From an uncultured Alphaproteobacteria bacterium (GTDB lineage Bacteria > Pseudomonadota > Alphaproteobacteria > HIMB59): a stretch of 64,000 nucleotides of DNA. Each line of letters begins with the position of its first letter. The first letter of the stretch is position 1. The stretch lies in assembly GCA_902591315.1 (NCBI GenBank), contig CACJAI010000001.1, positions 1-64,000 of the forward strand, read 5' to 3'. The notes beneath the pieces were generated by a model that did not search any database, was not told the origin of the DNA, and saw only the letters and a list, made by a program, of their open reading frames with translations. Shown piece after piece: positions 17,741 to 26,785 of this stretch. Both the position numbers and the translations under genes were made by a program.

Positions 17741-18346
17741 CTAAGTAGATAACTTTTTGATAAGTTTACTTATAGGTTGATAAGTGGTCCTGTGATATTT
17801 GCTGACCCCATGTGAATTAATAGCGCTTAAGTGAGACTTTGTACCGTACCCAGCATTTTTATTCCATTGATAATTACCATCTAATGAGTGGAGTTTCAGA
17901 AGTAATTTGTCTCTGAAGACTTTTGCTATAATTGAAGCTGCTGACACCTGATTAATTTTATCATCTGCTTTAATTAAAGACTTCACCTTATAACCTTTCA
18001 TTTCGCTTGGAATAAATTTTCCATCTATGATGATCGTATCTGACTTTTTTGACAACAAAATTATCGATTGTTTCATGCTTTGCAAAACTACATTGTGAAT
18101 ATTAAATCTTTCAATAAATTTTTTTTTTCCAAAAATAATTTGATAATTATATTCGAAGCCTTTATTTAATCTGAAATATTCATATATTTCCTCTCTTTTT
18201 TTTTTATTTATTTTTTTTGAGTCAGAGACACTAAATGGAAGTTTATCAAATAAGGAATTTTGTGATCTGAAAGCACAAATTATTGCACTTCCAACAAGAG
18301 ATCCTCTGCCAACCTCGTCGACTCCAACAACATATTCACTCATCAA
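17741..18346 (-). CDS. rnhB: ribonuclease HII
   Basis: Removes ribonucleotides from DNA and RNA from hybrids. Catalytic D10-E11 in VGVDEVGRGSLVG, further acidic residues in TIIIDGKFIP and the conserved KADDKINQVSAASIIAKV block with its metal-binding Asp. The GYGTKSHLSAI and H-G-x-S motifs are present. 201 residues, normal. Starts at Met1 or Met2 (MMSEY). Overlaps moaB by 11 bases. In many alphaproteobacteria rnhB lies next to ccrM and mutY, as here. Confidence 0.97.
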   Translation of the reverse strand: MMSEYVVGVDEVGRGSLVGSAIICAFRSQNSLFDKLPFSVSDSKKINKKKREEIYEYFRLNKGFEYNYQIIFGKKKFIERFNIHNVVLQSMKQSIILLSKKSDTIIIDGKFIPSEMKGYKVKSLIKADDKINQVSAASIIAKVFRDKLLLKLHSLDGNYQWNKNAGYGTKSHLSAINSHGVSKYHRTTYQPISKLIKKLST

Positions 18347-18857
18347 GTCTAGGTATTAGTTCGACAAAATTACATGGCTTGTGTCTTATGTCTAATTGAT
18401 GAAAAAGAATATCATTCCAAGCATCTCTAACAGCAGAAGTAGATCCAGGTAAACAAAAGATGTAAGTTTGATTTAATAAAAATGCACTCGCTCGAGATTG
18501 TATAGTTGAGGTTCCAATTTTTTTATAGCTTAATTGTCTAAACAATTCTCCAAATCCTGGAATTTCAACTTGAGATATTTTTTTTAAGGCATCAATAGTA
18601 TTATCTCTTCCCGTCAGACCAGTCCCACCTGAAGTGATTATTACATCGTGTTCGACAGATGCTGTTAATTTCTTAATAATAGGAATAAAGAGTTTAGGTT
18701 CATCTTCAATAATCTGATAATGGGAAACAGAATGTCCTTTTTTTTGTATAAGTTCTTTTAATGTATTACCTGATTTATCATCACTTTCTTTTCTTGTATC
18801 CGACAAAGTGATTACAGCAATATTTATTTGTTTAAATGTTATTTTTTCATCAATCAT
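18336..18857 (-). CDS. moaB: molybdenum cofactor biosynthesis protein MoaB
   Basis: MogA/MoaB family protein that adenylylates molybdopterin before molybdenum insertion. Molybdopterin-binding patterns: VITLSDTRKESDDKSGN, TSGGTGLTGRDNTIDAL and the LPGSTSAVRDAW loop. 173 residues is standard for MoaB. It overlaps slt by 8 bases and rnhB by 11. The molybdopterin synthase genes moaD and moaE lie 22 kb away in the same window, so the organism should make the cofactor, although no molybdoenzyme is seen here. Confidence 0.95.
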   Translation of the reverse strand: MIDEKITFKQINIAVITLSDTRKESDDKSGNTLKELIQKKGHSVSHYQIIEDEPKLFIPIIKKLTASVEHDVIITSGGTGLTGRDNTIDALKKISQVEIPGFGELFRQLSYKKIGTSTIQSRASAFLLNQTYIFCLPGSTSAVRDAWNDILFHQLDIRHKPCNFVELIPRLDE

Positions 18858-20532
18858 TAATCAAGATAGTATTAGTGGCTATGAGTTCATCAGCATAATT
18901 GAATGAATTATGATTTATTAATTCATAAATAACAAGGTTAGTTAGAACTCTCTCAACAAACATTCTTGTTTCTCTTGATGGTATAGACTCAATTAAAAGA
19001 AAACTATCATCATTAAATGTAGTTTTTTTCATCCATTTTGAAAGATTTCCTGGCCCTGCATTATATGAGATTAAAGCCTTTAGCAAATCTCCATTGATAT
19101 AATTTATAGATAATAAATTTTGAAGGTAGAGGCTACCTGTTTCAACATTAATTTCGGGATCATATAATATTCTCGGATTAGACTTAAATTTATGTTTTTT
19201 ATTTACCATACGAGCAGTTGATGGAAGAATTTGCATCAATCCATACGCACTTTTACCACTTTTTGCAAAAGCACTAAACTGCGACTCTTGTCTAATCATG
19301 CTAATAATAATAGTTGGGTCAATATTATTGAAATTATAATCTTGGATCCATTTTGGTGTTGGATATAAAAAATCTATCGGGGCGTCATCTTTAAACAAGT
19401 ATTTTGCTGTTTTAATTTGCAAGGAACTCAGATCATTTTTAACAGAAAAATTTAGGATTAGTCTTTTAAATCTTTCATTTGTAATGTTTTGAAGTCTATT
19501 TAATTCTATCTCTGCAATTGGAAGTTCATCGATTTCAATTAAGGCCTGAATTCTCTCACCTAATTTGGTTTTTAAAAATGACTCAAGATCTGAGCTCATT
19601 AATGAGGTATTAAATTCAAAGTCTTGAATGGTTTTATCTAAAATTCTACAAGATAAAATTGAGTATATATTAAAACTTGGTTTGCAAGATTTATTTAGAG
19701 CTTCTAAAGATGCTTTGAAAGTAATTTCATCATTAGCGTCTTTTGTTGAGGATAAAAATGACCAATAAGCACCAGCATCCCTTAACCATTTGTTATCTGA
19801 AATTTTTGAGAGTATTAAAAATTGTCTCGAGGCTTTTTGGTATTTCCCTTTTCTATAATATGAGAGACCTTTAATCCATAAGCCCTCATCGTATGGTTGA
19901 CTCAAGAAAGCTTCATCATTTAAAACATTTATCGCTTTATCATCTAAATCTGCAAGGTAGTAGCCATTGGCAATTTTGGAAAGTAGAAAAGATTTTTCTT
20001 TTTGATTAAAATATTTTATGTGGTGGTTTAAATACTCTAATGCTCCAGTAGGCCATCCTCTTCCAACTCTTGATCTTACAGTATTATAAATACTAATTTT
20101 TTTTGAGTAATTTTTATTTGAAAATATTTTATTTGATTTAGTGGAGACAGTTTCTTGTGACTTATCTTTTTGAAAGATCTCATCAAAAAGTGGGTATGAA
20201 TTTTTTTTTGGTTTTTTTGCCCCATCCGGCATTCTTCTTACTCCCAATTTATAAATCCTTCTAGCTTCGTAATGATCACTATATTCACTCAACCAATCTC
20301 GGAGCTCTAAAAAACTAGAGCGATGTGCTGTTGGATGAAGAAGTTTTAAAGCTTGTACATGACCCAAAAGAATTAAATCATCTAGTTTTGCTATATCTTT
20401 ATCACCTTTATCAAAATTTCCATTTCTGTAATCATTAAAAATACTTTTATAAAGGCCAATATCTTTAGAGCTAAGGGCAAAGATACTCTGTGAGTAAAAA
20501 AACGTTACAATTAATAAAACGATAATTCTCAT
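18850..20532 (-). CDS. slt: soluble lytic murein transglycosylase (Slt70-like)
   Basis: Periplasmic enzyme that cleaves peptidoglycan glycan strands. Signal peptide MRIIVLLIVTFFYSQSIFA, a long superhelical region, then the C-terminal SLT domain with the catalytic Glu in MIRQESQFSAFAKSG, GLMQILPSTA and ALISYNAGPGN. About 560 residues, near the family size. A GTG four codons upstream is possible, but the ATG at 20532 gives a cleaner signal peptide and has a GGTGGA ribosome site just before it. That site also holds the last codons of the upstream UDG-like gene, whose stop (TAG) lies one base before the ATG. Confidence 0.94.
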   Translation of the reverse strand: MRIIVLLIVTFFYSQSIFALSSKDIGLYKSIFNDYRNGNFDKGDKDIAKLDDLILLGHVQALKLLHPTAHRSSFLELRDWLSEYSDHYEARRIYKLGVRRMPDGAKKPKKNSYPLFDEIFQKDKSQETVSTKSNKIFSNKNYSKKISIYNTVRSRVGRGWPTGALEYLNHHIKYFNQKEKSFLLSKIANGYYLADLDDKAINVLNDEAFLSQPYDEGLWIKGLSYYRKGKYQKASRQFLILSKISDNKWLRDAGAYWSFLSSTKDANDEITFKASLEALNKSCKPSFNIYSILSCRILDKTIQDFEFNTSLMSSDLESFLKTKLGERIQALIEIDELPIAEIELNRLQNITNERFKRLILNFSVKNDLSSLQIKTAKYLFKDDAPIDFLYPTPKWIQDYNFNNIDPTIIISMIRQESQFSAFAKSGKSAYGLMQILPSTARMVNKKHKFKSNPRILYDPEINVETGSLYLQNLLSINYINGDLLKALISYNAGPGNLSKWMKKTTFNDDSFLLIESIPSRETRMFVERVLTNLVIYELINHNSFNYADELIATNTILIND

Positions 20533-20533
20533 T

Positions 20534-21211
20534 CTATCCACCAAGCTGCTTTTTAATTTCCTTTAAATCTTCCCAAGCATCTTTCTTAAGTTCTGGATTG
20601 TTTATTAATAAAGATGGCTCATAAAGCACACGGCATTTTTTGGGTACTACGTCATTCGGGGTGTTGAAATCAAACCACTTTCCACGAAGAGACATGGAAG
20701 ACAAGTCTGCAGCCAACAACATTTTGATGCAATAATTTGACATAATTATTAAATATTTTGGGTTAATCAATTCAATCAACCGATAATTGATAAGTTGTAA
20801 AATTGAATTCATTTTGTGGTTATTATCAAACTCACTAAGTCCCCTTGGTATATAAGACACTAAACTTATTTGTTTCCTATCTAATTTTATGGAGGAAAGC
20901 ATTTTATCGAATAACTCACCATTTGCTTTATCTATTATCTTTTCATCATTAATATCGCATTTACCGTAAAAAAATAAAATCTTCGAATTTTTATCACCTT
21001 CTACTAAATTGATTGGTTGATTAATATTGAACTTTAATAATTCATTTTTTAAAAAATCCTCTATTTGATCAATACTGGTGGCTTTGCTTGGACTATTGAT
21101 AATATCTCTATTTATTTGGTTATCGGAATCATTTTGAGATTTTTTTACTTGAAATTCCTCCAGATTCATCAATTCCAAAAGAATATTTTTTTGGTAGTCT
21201 TGGTTATTCAT
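20534..21211 (-). CDS. degenerate family-4 uracil-DNA glycosylase homologue
   Basis: The middle and end follow family-4 UDG (ELFDKMLSSIKLDR, LINPKYLIIMSNYCIKMLLA, SLRGKWFDF, LLINNPELKKDAWEDL), and the position before slt is usual for that gene in alphaproteobacteria. The key parts are gone: GEAPG reads FYGKCD, the KCRPP Cys motif reads SYIPRG, HPAYLLR reads EPSLLIN, and the N-terminal Cys pair of the [4Fe-4S] cluster is not seen. 225 residues without frameshift. It is probably not an active UDG in the classical sense and may bind DNA or a partner. Its start codon overlaps the divergent TPR gene start (CATG). Confidence 0.75.
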   Translation of the reverse strand: MNNQDYQKNILLELMNLEEFQVKKSQNDSDNQINRDIINSPSKATSIDQIEDFLKNELLKFNINQPINLVEGDKNSKILFFYGKCDINDEKIIDKANGELFDKMLSSIKLDRKQISLVSYIPRGLSEFDNNHKMNSILQLINYRLIELINPKYLIIMSNYCIKMLLAADLSSMSLRGKWFDFNTPNDVVPKKCRVLYEPSLLINNPELKKDAWEDLKEIKKQLGG

Positions 21212-22808
21212 GATTAAAAAATTATCTTTTAGTTTATATTTTATATGTTTTTTTGGATTTATTGTATATGCATATGGGTCTCAATTAAAAAATACTTTCG
21301 AAAATCAACTTCTAAGTTCAATTTATTCTGAATACAATAATGATTATTTAATTTGGGAAAAATTACCAGCTTATGATTTCTCAAATGACCACACTTCAAC
21401 CTTACTAAGTAATATTATTATAGGGAATTATACTTTTGATAATATTAGTGAAATTGAAAGTGGATTTATTCATGAAATTATTCTTTTTCTCAAGAATCTA
21501 GGTGATGACAAATGCTTAAATATTCCTGACAAAAAACAAATTTATATTTTTGAAGAGGCTATACTAAAAAGCATAAATTTTTGGATGAATTATTGTAATA
21601 AAAACAATGTTCAAAATAATTTAGAAAATTTGAATGAAATTGATAGTCACTTTACAAATTTAAGATATATCAATACTATTTATTACTATCATCATCAAAA
21701 AGACCTCAACAGTTTAAAAAAAATTAATGAAGAAGTAACATCAAATATAGAAACACTCTCTATCTTTAATTCTAAAGAATTAAATGTAATGGAAAGTATT
21801 TTCAATTATCATAACATCAATTTTCCACTGGCAGATTTTATTCAGTCATCAACTACTTTTAATAATTTGTCTATAGAATTAGATCAAAATTACGTAGTTA
21901 AGGATTATGAAGACATAATATATCTTCAACTATTTCAAACTAGCACTTATTATTTTTATGCGCGTGAGTATAAAAAAGCACTTGCTTTATTATCTTATTT
22001 AATTGAAATAAATCCAGATAATAGGGATTATTATCTTTATAAAAAAATATCATTTTTAGCAGAATTAAATCCAAGTAAAGAAATACTAAAATTAATTAAA
22101 AATTTTAACCCAACTGACAAAAATTTTAATTTTTTTAAAAACTACCTTTATATCTCAACATCATTTGAATTAGACACTGATATGAGTGACTTAGTGTATT
22201 TTATAAATAATAGCGATCATCAAACTGATTGGATAAATCTAGAGTTATCATTTCTTGTTGCTATGGAAATGTATTTTTTAAATGATAATAGTGGTGCTTT
22301 AGATTTTATAAACGAGTGTTGCATGAGTATTTTAGAGAATTCTGATGATGCAATTCATCTTTTTAAATATGGTATTTTGTTAGAGAGAAATAATGAAATT
22401 AAAAAAGCTGAAGAAATTATCCAAAAAAGTATTGATATTTCTAAAAGTTCATATCCTTACATATTAAATTATCTTGCATATTTATGGGTTGAGAATGATA
22501 GAAAATTAGATCTTGCAGAAAGTATGCTTCAAAAGGCAGTAAAAGACTCAAATTATAATGATGGGGCTATACTTGATAGTTTGGGATGGCTTTATTTTAA
22601 GAAAGATAACTTAGATTTGGCAGAAAAATGGATTTATGATGCTTATCAACTTGAACCCTCAGAGCCAGAAATAATAGATCATCTATCTCAAATATATTAT
22701 GAATTAGGCAGATACAAAGAATCAAAATTTTTAGATAATAAAATTATACTATTTCATAAAGATTATTTTAAATACGAGGAAGTTTTAGGCAGAAATGAAA
22801 ATAAGTAA
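21210..22808 (+). CDS. TPR-repeat protein, probably exported
   Basis: 532 residues with an N-terminal hydrophobic signal or anchor (KLSFSLYFICFFGFIVYAYG) and tetratricopeptide repeats, clearest at the C-terminus: YLAYLWVENDRKLDLAESML, DSLGWLYFKKDNLDLAEKWI and DHLSQIYYELGRYKES. Proteins of this design, with the ILDSLGW repeat, usually precede ispE in alphaproteobacteria and are thought to scaffold envelope processes; the actual partner is unknown. Its ATG is part of the CATG that also holds the start of the divergent UDG-like gene. It overlaps ispE by 14 bases. Confidence 0.85.
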   Translation: MIKKLSFSLYFICFFGFIVYAYGSQLKNTFENQLLSSIYSEYNNDYLIWEKLPAYDFSNDHTSTLLSNIIIGNYTFDNISEIESGFIHEIILFLKNLGDDKCLNIPDKKQIYIFEEAILKSINFWMNYCNKNNVQNNLENLNEIDSHFTNLRYINTIYYYHHQKDLNSLKKINEEVTSNIETLSIFNSKELNVMESIFNYHNINFPLADFIQSSTTFNNLSIELDQNYVVKDYEDIIYLQLFQTSTYYFYAREYKKALALLSYLIEINPDNRDYYLYKKISFLAELNPSKEILKLIKNFNPTDKNFNFFKNYLYISTSFELDTDMSDLVYFINNSDHQTDWINLELSFLVAMEMYFLNDNSGALDFINECCMSILENSDDAIHLFKYGILLERNNEIKKAEEIIQKSIDISKSSYPYILNYLAYLWVENDRKLDLAESMLQKAVKDSNYNDGAILDSLGWLYFKKDNLDLAEKWIYDAYQLEPSEPEIIDHLSQIYYELGRYKESKFLDNKIILFHKDYFKYEEVLGRNENK

Positions 22809-23613
22809 ATTAACAAGCTATGCTAAAATAAATCTTGATTTAAAAATTAAATATTATGACAAAATTATCAAAAAACATAAGATTTCTTCTAAAGTCGTTC
22901 TTTTAAAATTAAATGATTTAATTAAGGTATCTAATTCTACAAAGTTACAAATTACTTATTACGATCAAAATAAAAAAGTAATCAAATTGAAAAATGATAT
23001 TATAAAAAAATCAATTTTATTTTTTGATAGTAAATACAAAACTAAAACAAAATTAAAATTTTTAGTTTACAAAAAAATACCAGTTGGTTATGGATTAGGA
23101 GGCGGATCCTCAAATGCAGCCTCAATTTTAAAATTTCTATATAAATATCATCAAATTACTTCAAAAAACTTTGAAAAAGATGCACCTTTAATTGGTTCAG
23201 ATGTAATTATTTTTAAAGATAAATATCCAAAAATAATTGATGGATTAAGTCAGTATAAATACCTCAAGGCAAAAAAATATTATTGGAGGAAAGTTTTCTT
23301 AATTTTTCCTTCACAAAAAAATTTAACTAAAAAAATTTATAATTATTTTAAAAACCATAATATGGGAGCAAAAAAACAACTAATATCTCAAAATAACTTA
23401 ACTAGTTCATCCATGTTGCTAAATAAAGAGTTTAAAGAATTATTTATGTTCCTTTTGGATTATAGGAAAGATTTCTTAAAATTTGGCATGAGTGGTAGTG
23501 GATCTTCAATTTTTGTATCTTTCAAGAAAATCGCAAAAGAAAGGTCAATTTTTAGGGAGATTAATAAATTTTATCCTTCAGTTAGAATTGAAAAATCCTC
23601 TTATTTCGGATAA
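22795..23613 (+). CDS. ispE: 4-diphosphocytidyl-2-C-methyl-D-erythritol kinase
   Basis: GHMP kinase of the MEP isoprenoid pathway. N-terminal YAKINLDLKI, ATP-binding loop KIPVGYGLGGGSSNAASIL, a shortened LIGSDVIIF motif (the usual GSDVPFF block) and the C-terminal FGMSGSGSSIFVSF. 272 residues, slightly short, extremely lysine-rich as expected from AT-biased DNA. Overlaps the TPR gene and ends 16 bases before the tRNA gene. Confidence 0.94.
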   Translation: MKISKLTSYAKINLDLKIKYYDKIIKKHKISSKVVLLKLNDLIKVSNSTKLQITYYDQNKKVIKLKNDIIKKSILFFDSKYKTKTKLKFLVYKKIPVGYGLGGGSSNAASILKFLYKYHQITSKNFEKDAPLIGSDVIIFKDKYPKIIDGLSQYKYLKAKKYYWRKVFLIFPSQKNLTKKIYNYFKNHNMGAKKQLISQNNLTSSSMLLNKEFKELFMFLLDYRKDFLKFGMSGSGSSIFVSFKKIAKERSIFREINKFYPSVRIEKSSYFG

Positions 23614-23629
23614 GTTCTTTAAATCCTGA

Positions 23630-23704
23630 TGGGGCGTAGCCAAGCGGTAAGGCACCGGTTTTTGGTATCGGCATGCGTAGGTTCGAATCCTACCGCCCCA
23701 GCCA
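23630..23704 (+). tRNA. tRNA-Gln (anticodon TTG)
   Basis: 75-nucleotide cloverleaf. The acceptor stem TGGGGCG pairs with CGCCCCA over 7 base pairs; discriminator G and an encoded CCA end follow. Anticodon loop TTTTGGT with anticodon TTG at 23662-23664, closed by CCGGT/ATCGG with one G-T pair. T-arm TAGG-TTCGAATC-CCTA pattern present. It is flanked by ispE and the ABC-F gene on the same strand and may be cotranscribed. Confidence 0.96.
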
Positions 23705-23729
23705 TATCTAAGCTATAAATTGAAATAAT

Positions 23730-25547
23730 ATGAAACAACTTTTATTTTCACTTAAAGAGGGATCAGTTAGTTATCATAAAAAAGAAATTTTAAAGGAACT
23801 TGATATAAATATTCATCGAAAAGATTTTATTGCGCTTGTTGGTAAAAATGGGGCAGGGAAATCAACCCTAATGAATGTCATATCAGGTCAACATGATATT
23901 GATGCTGGTGAAAAATGGAGTGTTGATAATTTTGCTGTAAATTATTTCAACCAAAATTTTGTATTAAATGATGATAATAACACCGTTGAGCAAGAAATTT
24001 TATCTGTAATCAAAAATCAAGATAATAATTATGAGATAGATATATTTTGCAATAATTTAAGTATTGATAAAAACAGTTTAATTAAACATTTATCTGGGGG
24101 GCAAAAAAGGAGAGTAGGGCTAATCAAAAATTTAATCAAACCATCTGATCTTTTGCTATTAGATGAACCAACTAATCATTTAGACTTGGACACAATTGTT
24201 TGGCTAGAAAATTATTTAAAAAAACTAGATTGTGCAATTTTATGTGTAAGTCATGATCGACAATTTCTAAAAAACTTTACAAATAAAATATTATGGATAG
24301 ATCGATCTAAAATAAAAATAAACTACAAAGGTTATAGTGATTTTGATAATTGGTCTGAGACTCTTTTATCACAAGAAGAGAGAGAACTACAAAATAGGAA
24401 GCAATTTGTCAATTTAGAGGTGAATTGGGCCAATAAAGGAGTTAAAGCAAGAGTTAAAAGAAATACCAGAAGGTTAGAACAAGCTAAAGACTTAAAGGAA
24501 AATTTAGACAAAGATATTAGCGAATTTAAAAAAGCTACAAAAAAGATTGAAATTAATCAAATTTATGAGAATTCAAAGAATTTTAAAAATGTTGCAGAGT
24601 TTCACAATGCAGAATTTTACTATGAAGAAAATAATAAAAATTTTATTTTAAAAAACTTTAATTTAAAAATAAGTAAAAAAGATAGAATTGGTCTTTTGGG
24701 AGGTAATGGATCTGGAAAAACAACTTTTTTAAAAATTTTGCTTAATGAACTTAATTTAAAATCGGGAACTTTAAAATTAAGAAAAGAGTTAGAGTTTTCC
24801 TATTTTGACCAATTAAGAAATGATTTAAAAGACAATTTACCAATAAAGAAGGTCTTAGTCCCCTCTGGTGGCGATTACTTAAAAACGCAAGGTAAAGAGA
24901 GACATGTATGCAGTTATTTAAAAGATTTCCATTTTGATCCATCTAAAGCAAATGACCCTGTCGGGAGTTTATCTGGTGGAATGAAAAATCGACTACTTTT
25001 ATCAAAAGTCTTATCAAATCCTAAAAGTGGCTTAATCTTAGATGAGCCTACTAATGACCTTGATGTTGATACTTTAGATTTAGTAGAGTCAATACTTTCT
25101 AATTACAACGGGACTCTCGTAGTTGTTTCACACAATAGAGATTTTTTAGACAAATTAGTAAATAAAATATTATTTTTCAAAGGAAATGGTGATGTTTTGT
25201 TATTTAATGGTGGCTATCATGACTTCTTAAAAAACAAAGATCTTCTTGAAAATGATACTAATAACTATTCTCAAAATGAAAATAAATCTGAAAAGAAAAA
25301 TATAAATTTAAAAAATTTACATAAAAAAAAGTTAACCTTTAAATTACAATATGAGCTTAATAATTTACCCAAGCAAATAGACCTTTTGAAAGAAGAAATT
25401 GTTCATTTTGAAAAAATCATAGAGGTACCAGATCTTTATAAAAAGGACTATGAGTTATTTATTAGCACAACTAAAAAATTAGGTTCTCTCCAAATAGAAT
25501 TGGAAAATAAAGAGCAAAGATGGCTAGAACTCATGGAATTAAATTAG
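23730..25547 (+). CDS. uup: ABC-F family ATPase (Uup-like)
   Basis: Soluble twin-ATPase of the ABC-F class acting on ribosomes or DNA intermediates. Two complete cassettes: Walker A GKNGAGKST, signature LSGGQKRR, Walker B LLLLDEPTNHLD; then GGNGSGKTT, LSGGMKNRL and LILDEPTNDLDVDT. The interdomain linker is basic. The last ~80 residues form a charged coiled coil ending LGSLQIELENKEQRWLELMEL, which points to Uup rather than EttA. 605 residues. Starts 25 bases after tRNA-Gln. Confidence 0.93.
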   Translation: MKQLLFSLKEGSVSYHKKEILKELDINIHRKDFIALVGKNGAGKSTLMNVISGQHDIDAGEKWSVDNFAVNYFNQNFVLNDDNNTVEQEILSVIKNQDNNYEIDIFCNNLSIDKNSLIKHLSGGQKRRVGLIKNLIKPSDLLLLDEPTNHLDLDTIVWLENYLKKLDCAILCVSHDRQFLKNFTNKILWIDRSKIKINYKGYSDFDNWSETLLSQEERELQNRKQFVNLEVNWANKGVKARVKRNTRRLEQAKDLKENLDKDISEFKKATKKIEINQIYENSKNFKNVAEFHNAEFYYEENNKNFILKNFNLKISKKDRIGLLGGNGSGKTTFLKILLNELNLKSGTLKLRKELEFSYFDQLRNDLKDNLPIKKVLVPSGGDYLKTQGKERHVCSYLKDFHFDPSKANDPVGSLSGGMKNRLLLSKVLSNPKSGLILDEPTNDLDVDTLDLVESILSNYNGTLVVVSHNRDFLDKLVNKILFFKGNGDVLLFNGGYHDFLKNKDLLENDTNNYSQNENKSEKKNINLKNLHKKKLTFKLQYELNNLPKQIDLLKEEIVHFEKIIEVPDLYKKDYELFISTTKKLGSLQIELENKEQRWLELMELN

Positions 25548-25550
25548 AAG

Positions 25551-26276
25551 ATGAATTTAAAAAAAAAAGTAGAAGAAATCTCTAATATTTCTCATTTTGA
25601 TGAAATCTGCAGTATGCTTCCATTTGAAAAAAAGGATATTTATCTTATTGGAGGAGCTACTAGGTCTTTATTATCAGATAATTACGAAAACAAAGATATT
25701 GATGTAGTTATTCCAGAATTAGATGATCGAACGGTCGATAAAATTTTAGATAAATATAATAGTGCAAAATATTATCAAGCTTATAAAAGTATATCATTTG
25801 AATTAGGTGATTTTGAGTTCCAGATAAATTCATTTAGAAAAGATGTAGCCCCATCTGGAAGACATTCAAAAATTGCTAATGCTTTAAGTATTAAAGAGGA
25901 CTCTTTAAGAAGAGATTTTACATTTAATAGCATATACATAAATTTAATCGGGGAGGTGTTCGATTTTTATTCAGGTGTTGAGCATTTTAAAAATAATTAC
26001 TTGAAGTTTATTTTTGACCCAATTGTACAAATTCAAAAAGATTATTTAAGAGCAATAAGATATATCAGGTTTCTATCATTATTTGAAAATACAAAAACCT
26101 TTCCAGCTGATTTGGAAGCTATAATGTTACTATCAAAAAACATTACAGATTTTGTAAAAGAAAAAAAAATATCACAAGAGCTAAATAAGATCTACAAGAT
26201 GCCATTTCCAAAAAATACCATTTCTTTTTTAAAAGAGAATAATGAGCTGAGGCAATTTTTAGATTTTTTATCTTAA
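25551..26276 (+). CDS. cca: short CCA-adding/poly(A) polymerase-type nucleotidyltransferase
   Basis: Class II nucleotidyltransferase that adds or repairs the tRNA CCA end. Head domain: YLIGGATRSLL, the metal-binding DIDVV pair, INSFRKD and RRDFTFNSIYIN. Neck: DYLRAIRYIRFLSLF with the nucleotide-selecting region and QELNKIYK. Then it stops at 241 residues, whereas relatives have about 380-420, so the body and tail that hold the tRNA are missing. The usual RD after the GG loop reads RS. The stop interlocks with trmL (TTAA). Active as a minimal enzyme or partly decayed, I cannot tell. Confidence 0.82.
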   Translation: MNLKKKVEEISNISHFDEICSMLPFEKKDIYLIGGATRSLLSDNYENKDIDVVIPELDDRTVDKILDKYNSAKYYQAYKSISFELGDFEFQINSFRKDVAPSGRHSKIANALSIKEDSLRRDFTFNSIYINLIGEVFDFYSGVEHFKNNYLKFIFDPIVQIQKDYLRAIRYIRFLSLFENTKTFPADLEAIMLLSKNITDFVKEKKISQELNKIYKMPFPKNTISFLKENNELRQFLDFLS

Positions 26277-26728
26277 AAATCGGCTTTAATAGATGAAACT
26301 ACAATTGCAACAGAGGTAGCAAGATTTAATGATCTTGTTTTGCTGTTTATCGGTATTGTTATTTTGTTATTGACAGTATTATGAATTGTTTCTGGCACAC
26401 CTGCTGTTTCTTTTCCAAATAAAATAATATCATTATCTTCAAACTTAAACTCGTAAAGGTTATTCTCGGTTTTAGTAGTAGCTAAGATTATTCTGTTGTT
26501 ATTTTTTTTTGAATATAAATAAAAATTTTCCCAATTTTCGTGATTTACAATTTCACAATGGTCTATGTAATCCATCACAGCGCCTTTAAATCTTTTATCT
26601 GTCATGGAGAAAGGCAAAGGTTTGATTATGTGAAGGGGAAACTCTAAACAAGCAGCGGTTCTGATAATCACACCAAGATTTTGAGGCATATCGGGCTGAT
26701 AGAGACAAATTGCAAATTTATGCGTCAT
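26273..26728 (-). CDS. trmL: tRNA (cytidine/uridine-2'-O-)-methyltransferase TrmL
   Basis: SPOUT-fold methyltransferase for the wobble base of tRNA-Leu. Motif 1 PQNLGVIIRTAACLE, motif 2 IILFGKETAGVPE, motif 3 IPINSKTRSLNLATSVAIV forming the knot. 151 residues, typical for stand-alone TrmL. Stands alone on the minus strand, convergent with the cca-type gene and divergent (57-base spacer) from petA. Confidence 0.95.
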   Translation of the reverse strand: MTHKFAICLYQPDMPQNLGVIIRTAACLEFPLHIIKPLPFSMTDKRFKGAVMDYIDHCEIVNHENWENFYLYSKKNNNRIILATTKTENNLYEFKFEDNDIILFGKETAGVPETIHNTVNNKITIPINSKTRSLNLATSVAIVVSSIKADF

Positions 26729-26785
26729 GATGACTACTACTTATGCTACATCTTACCAATAAAATCTACTTAGATTTAAACCCAA

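Noticed and set aside
25551..26276. Frameshift explaining the short cca-type gene
   Set aside because: The following bases are the antisense of conserved trmL, leaving no room for the missing domain in any frame.
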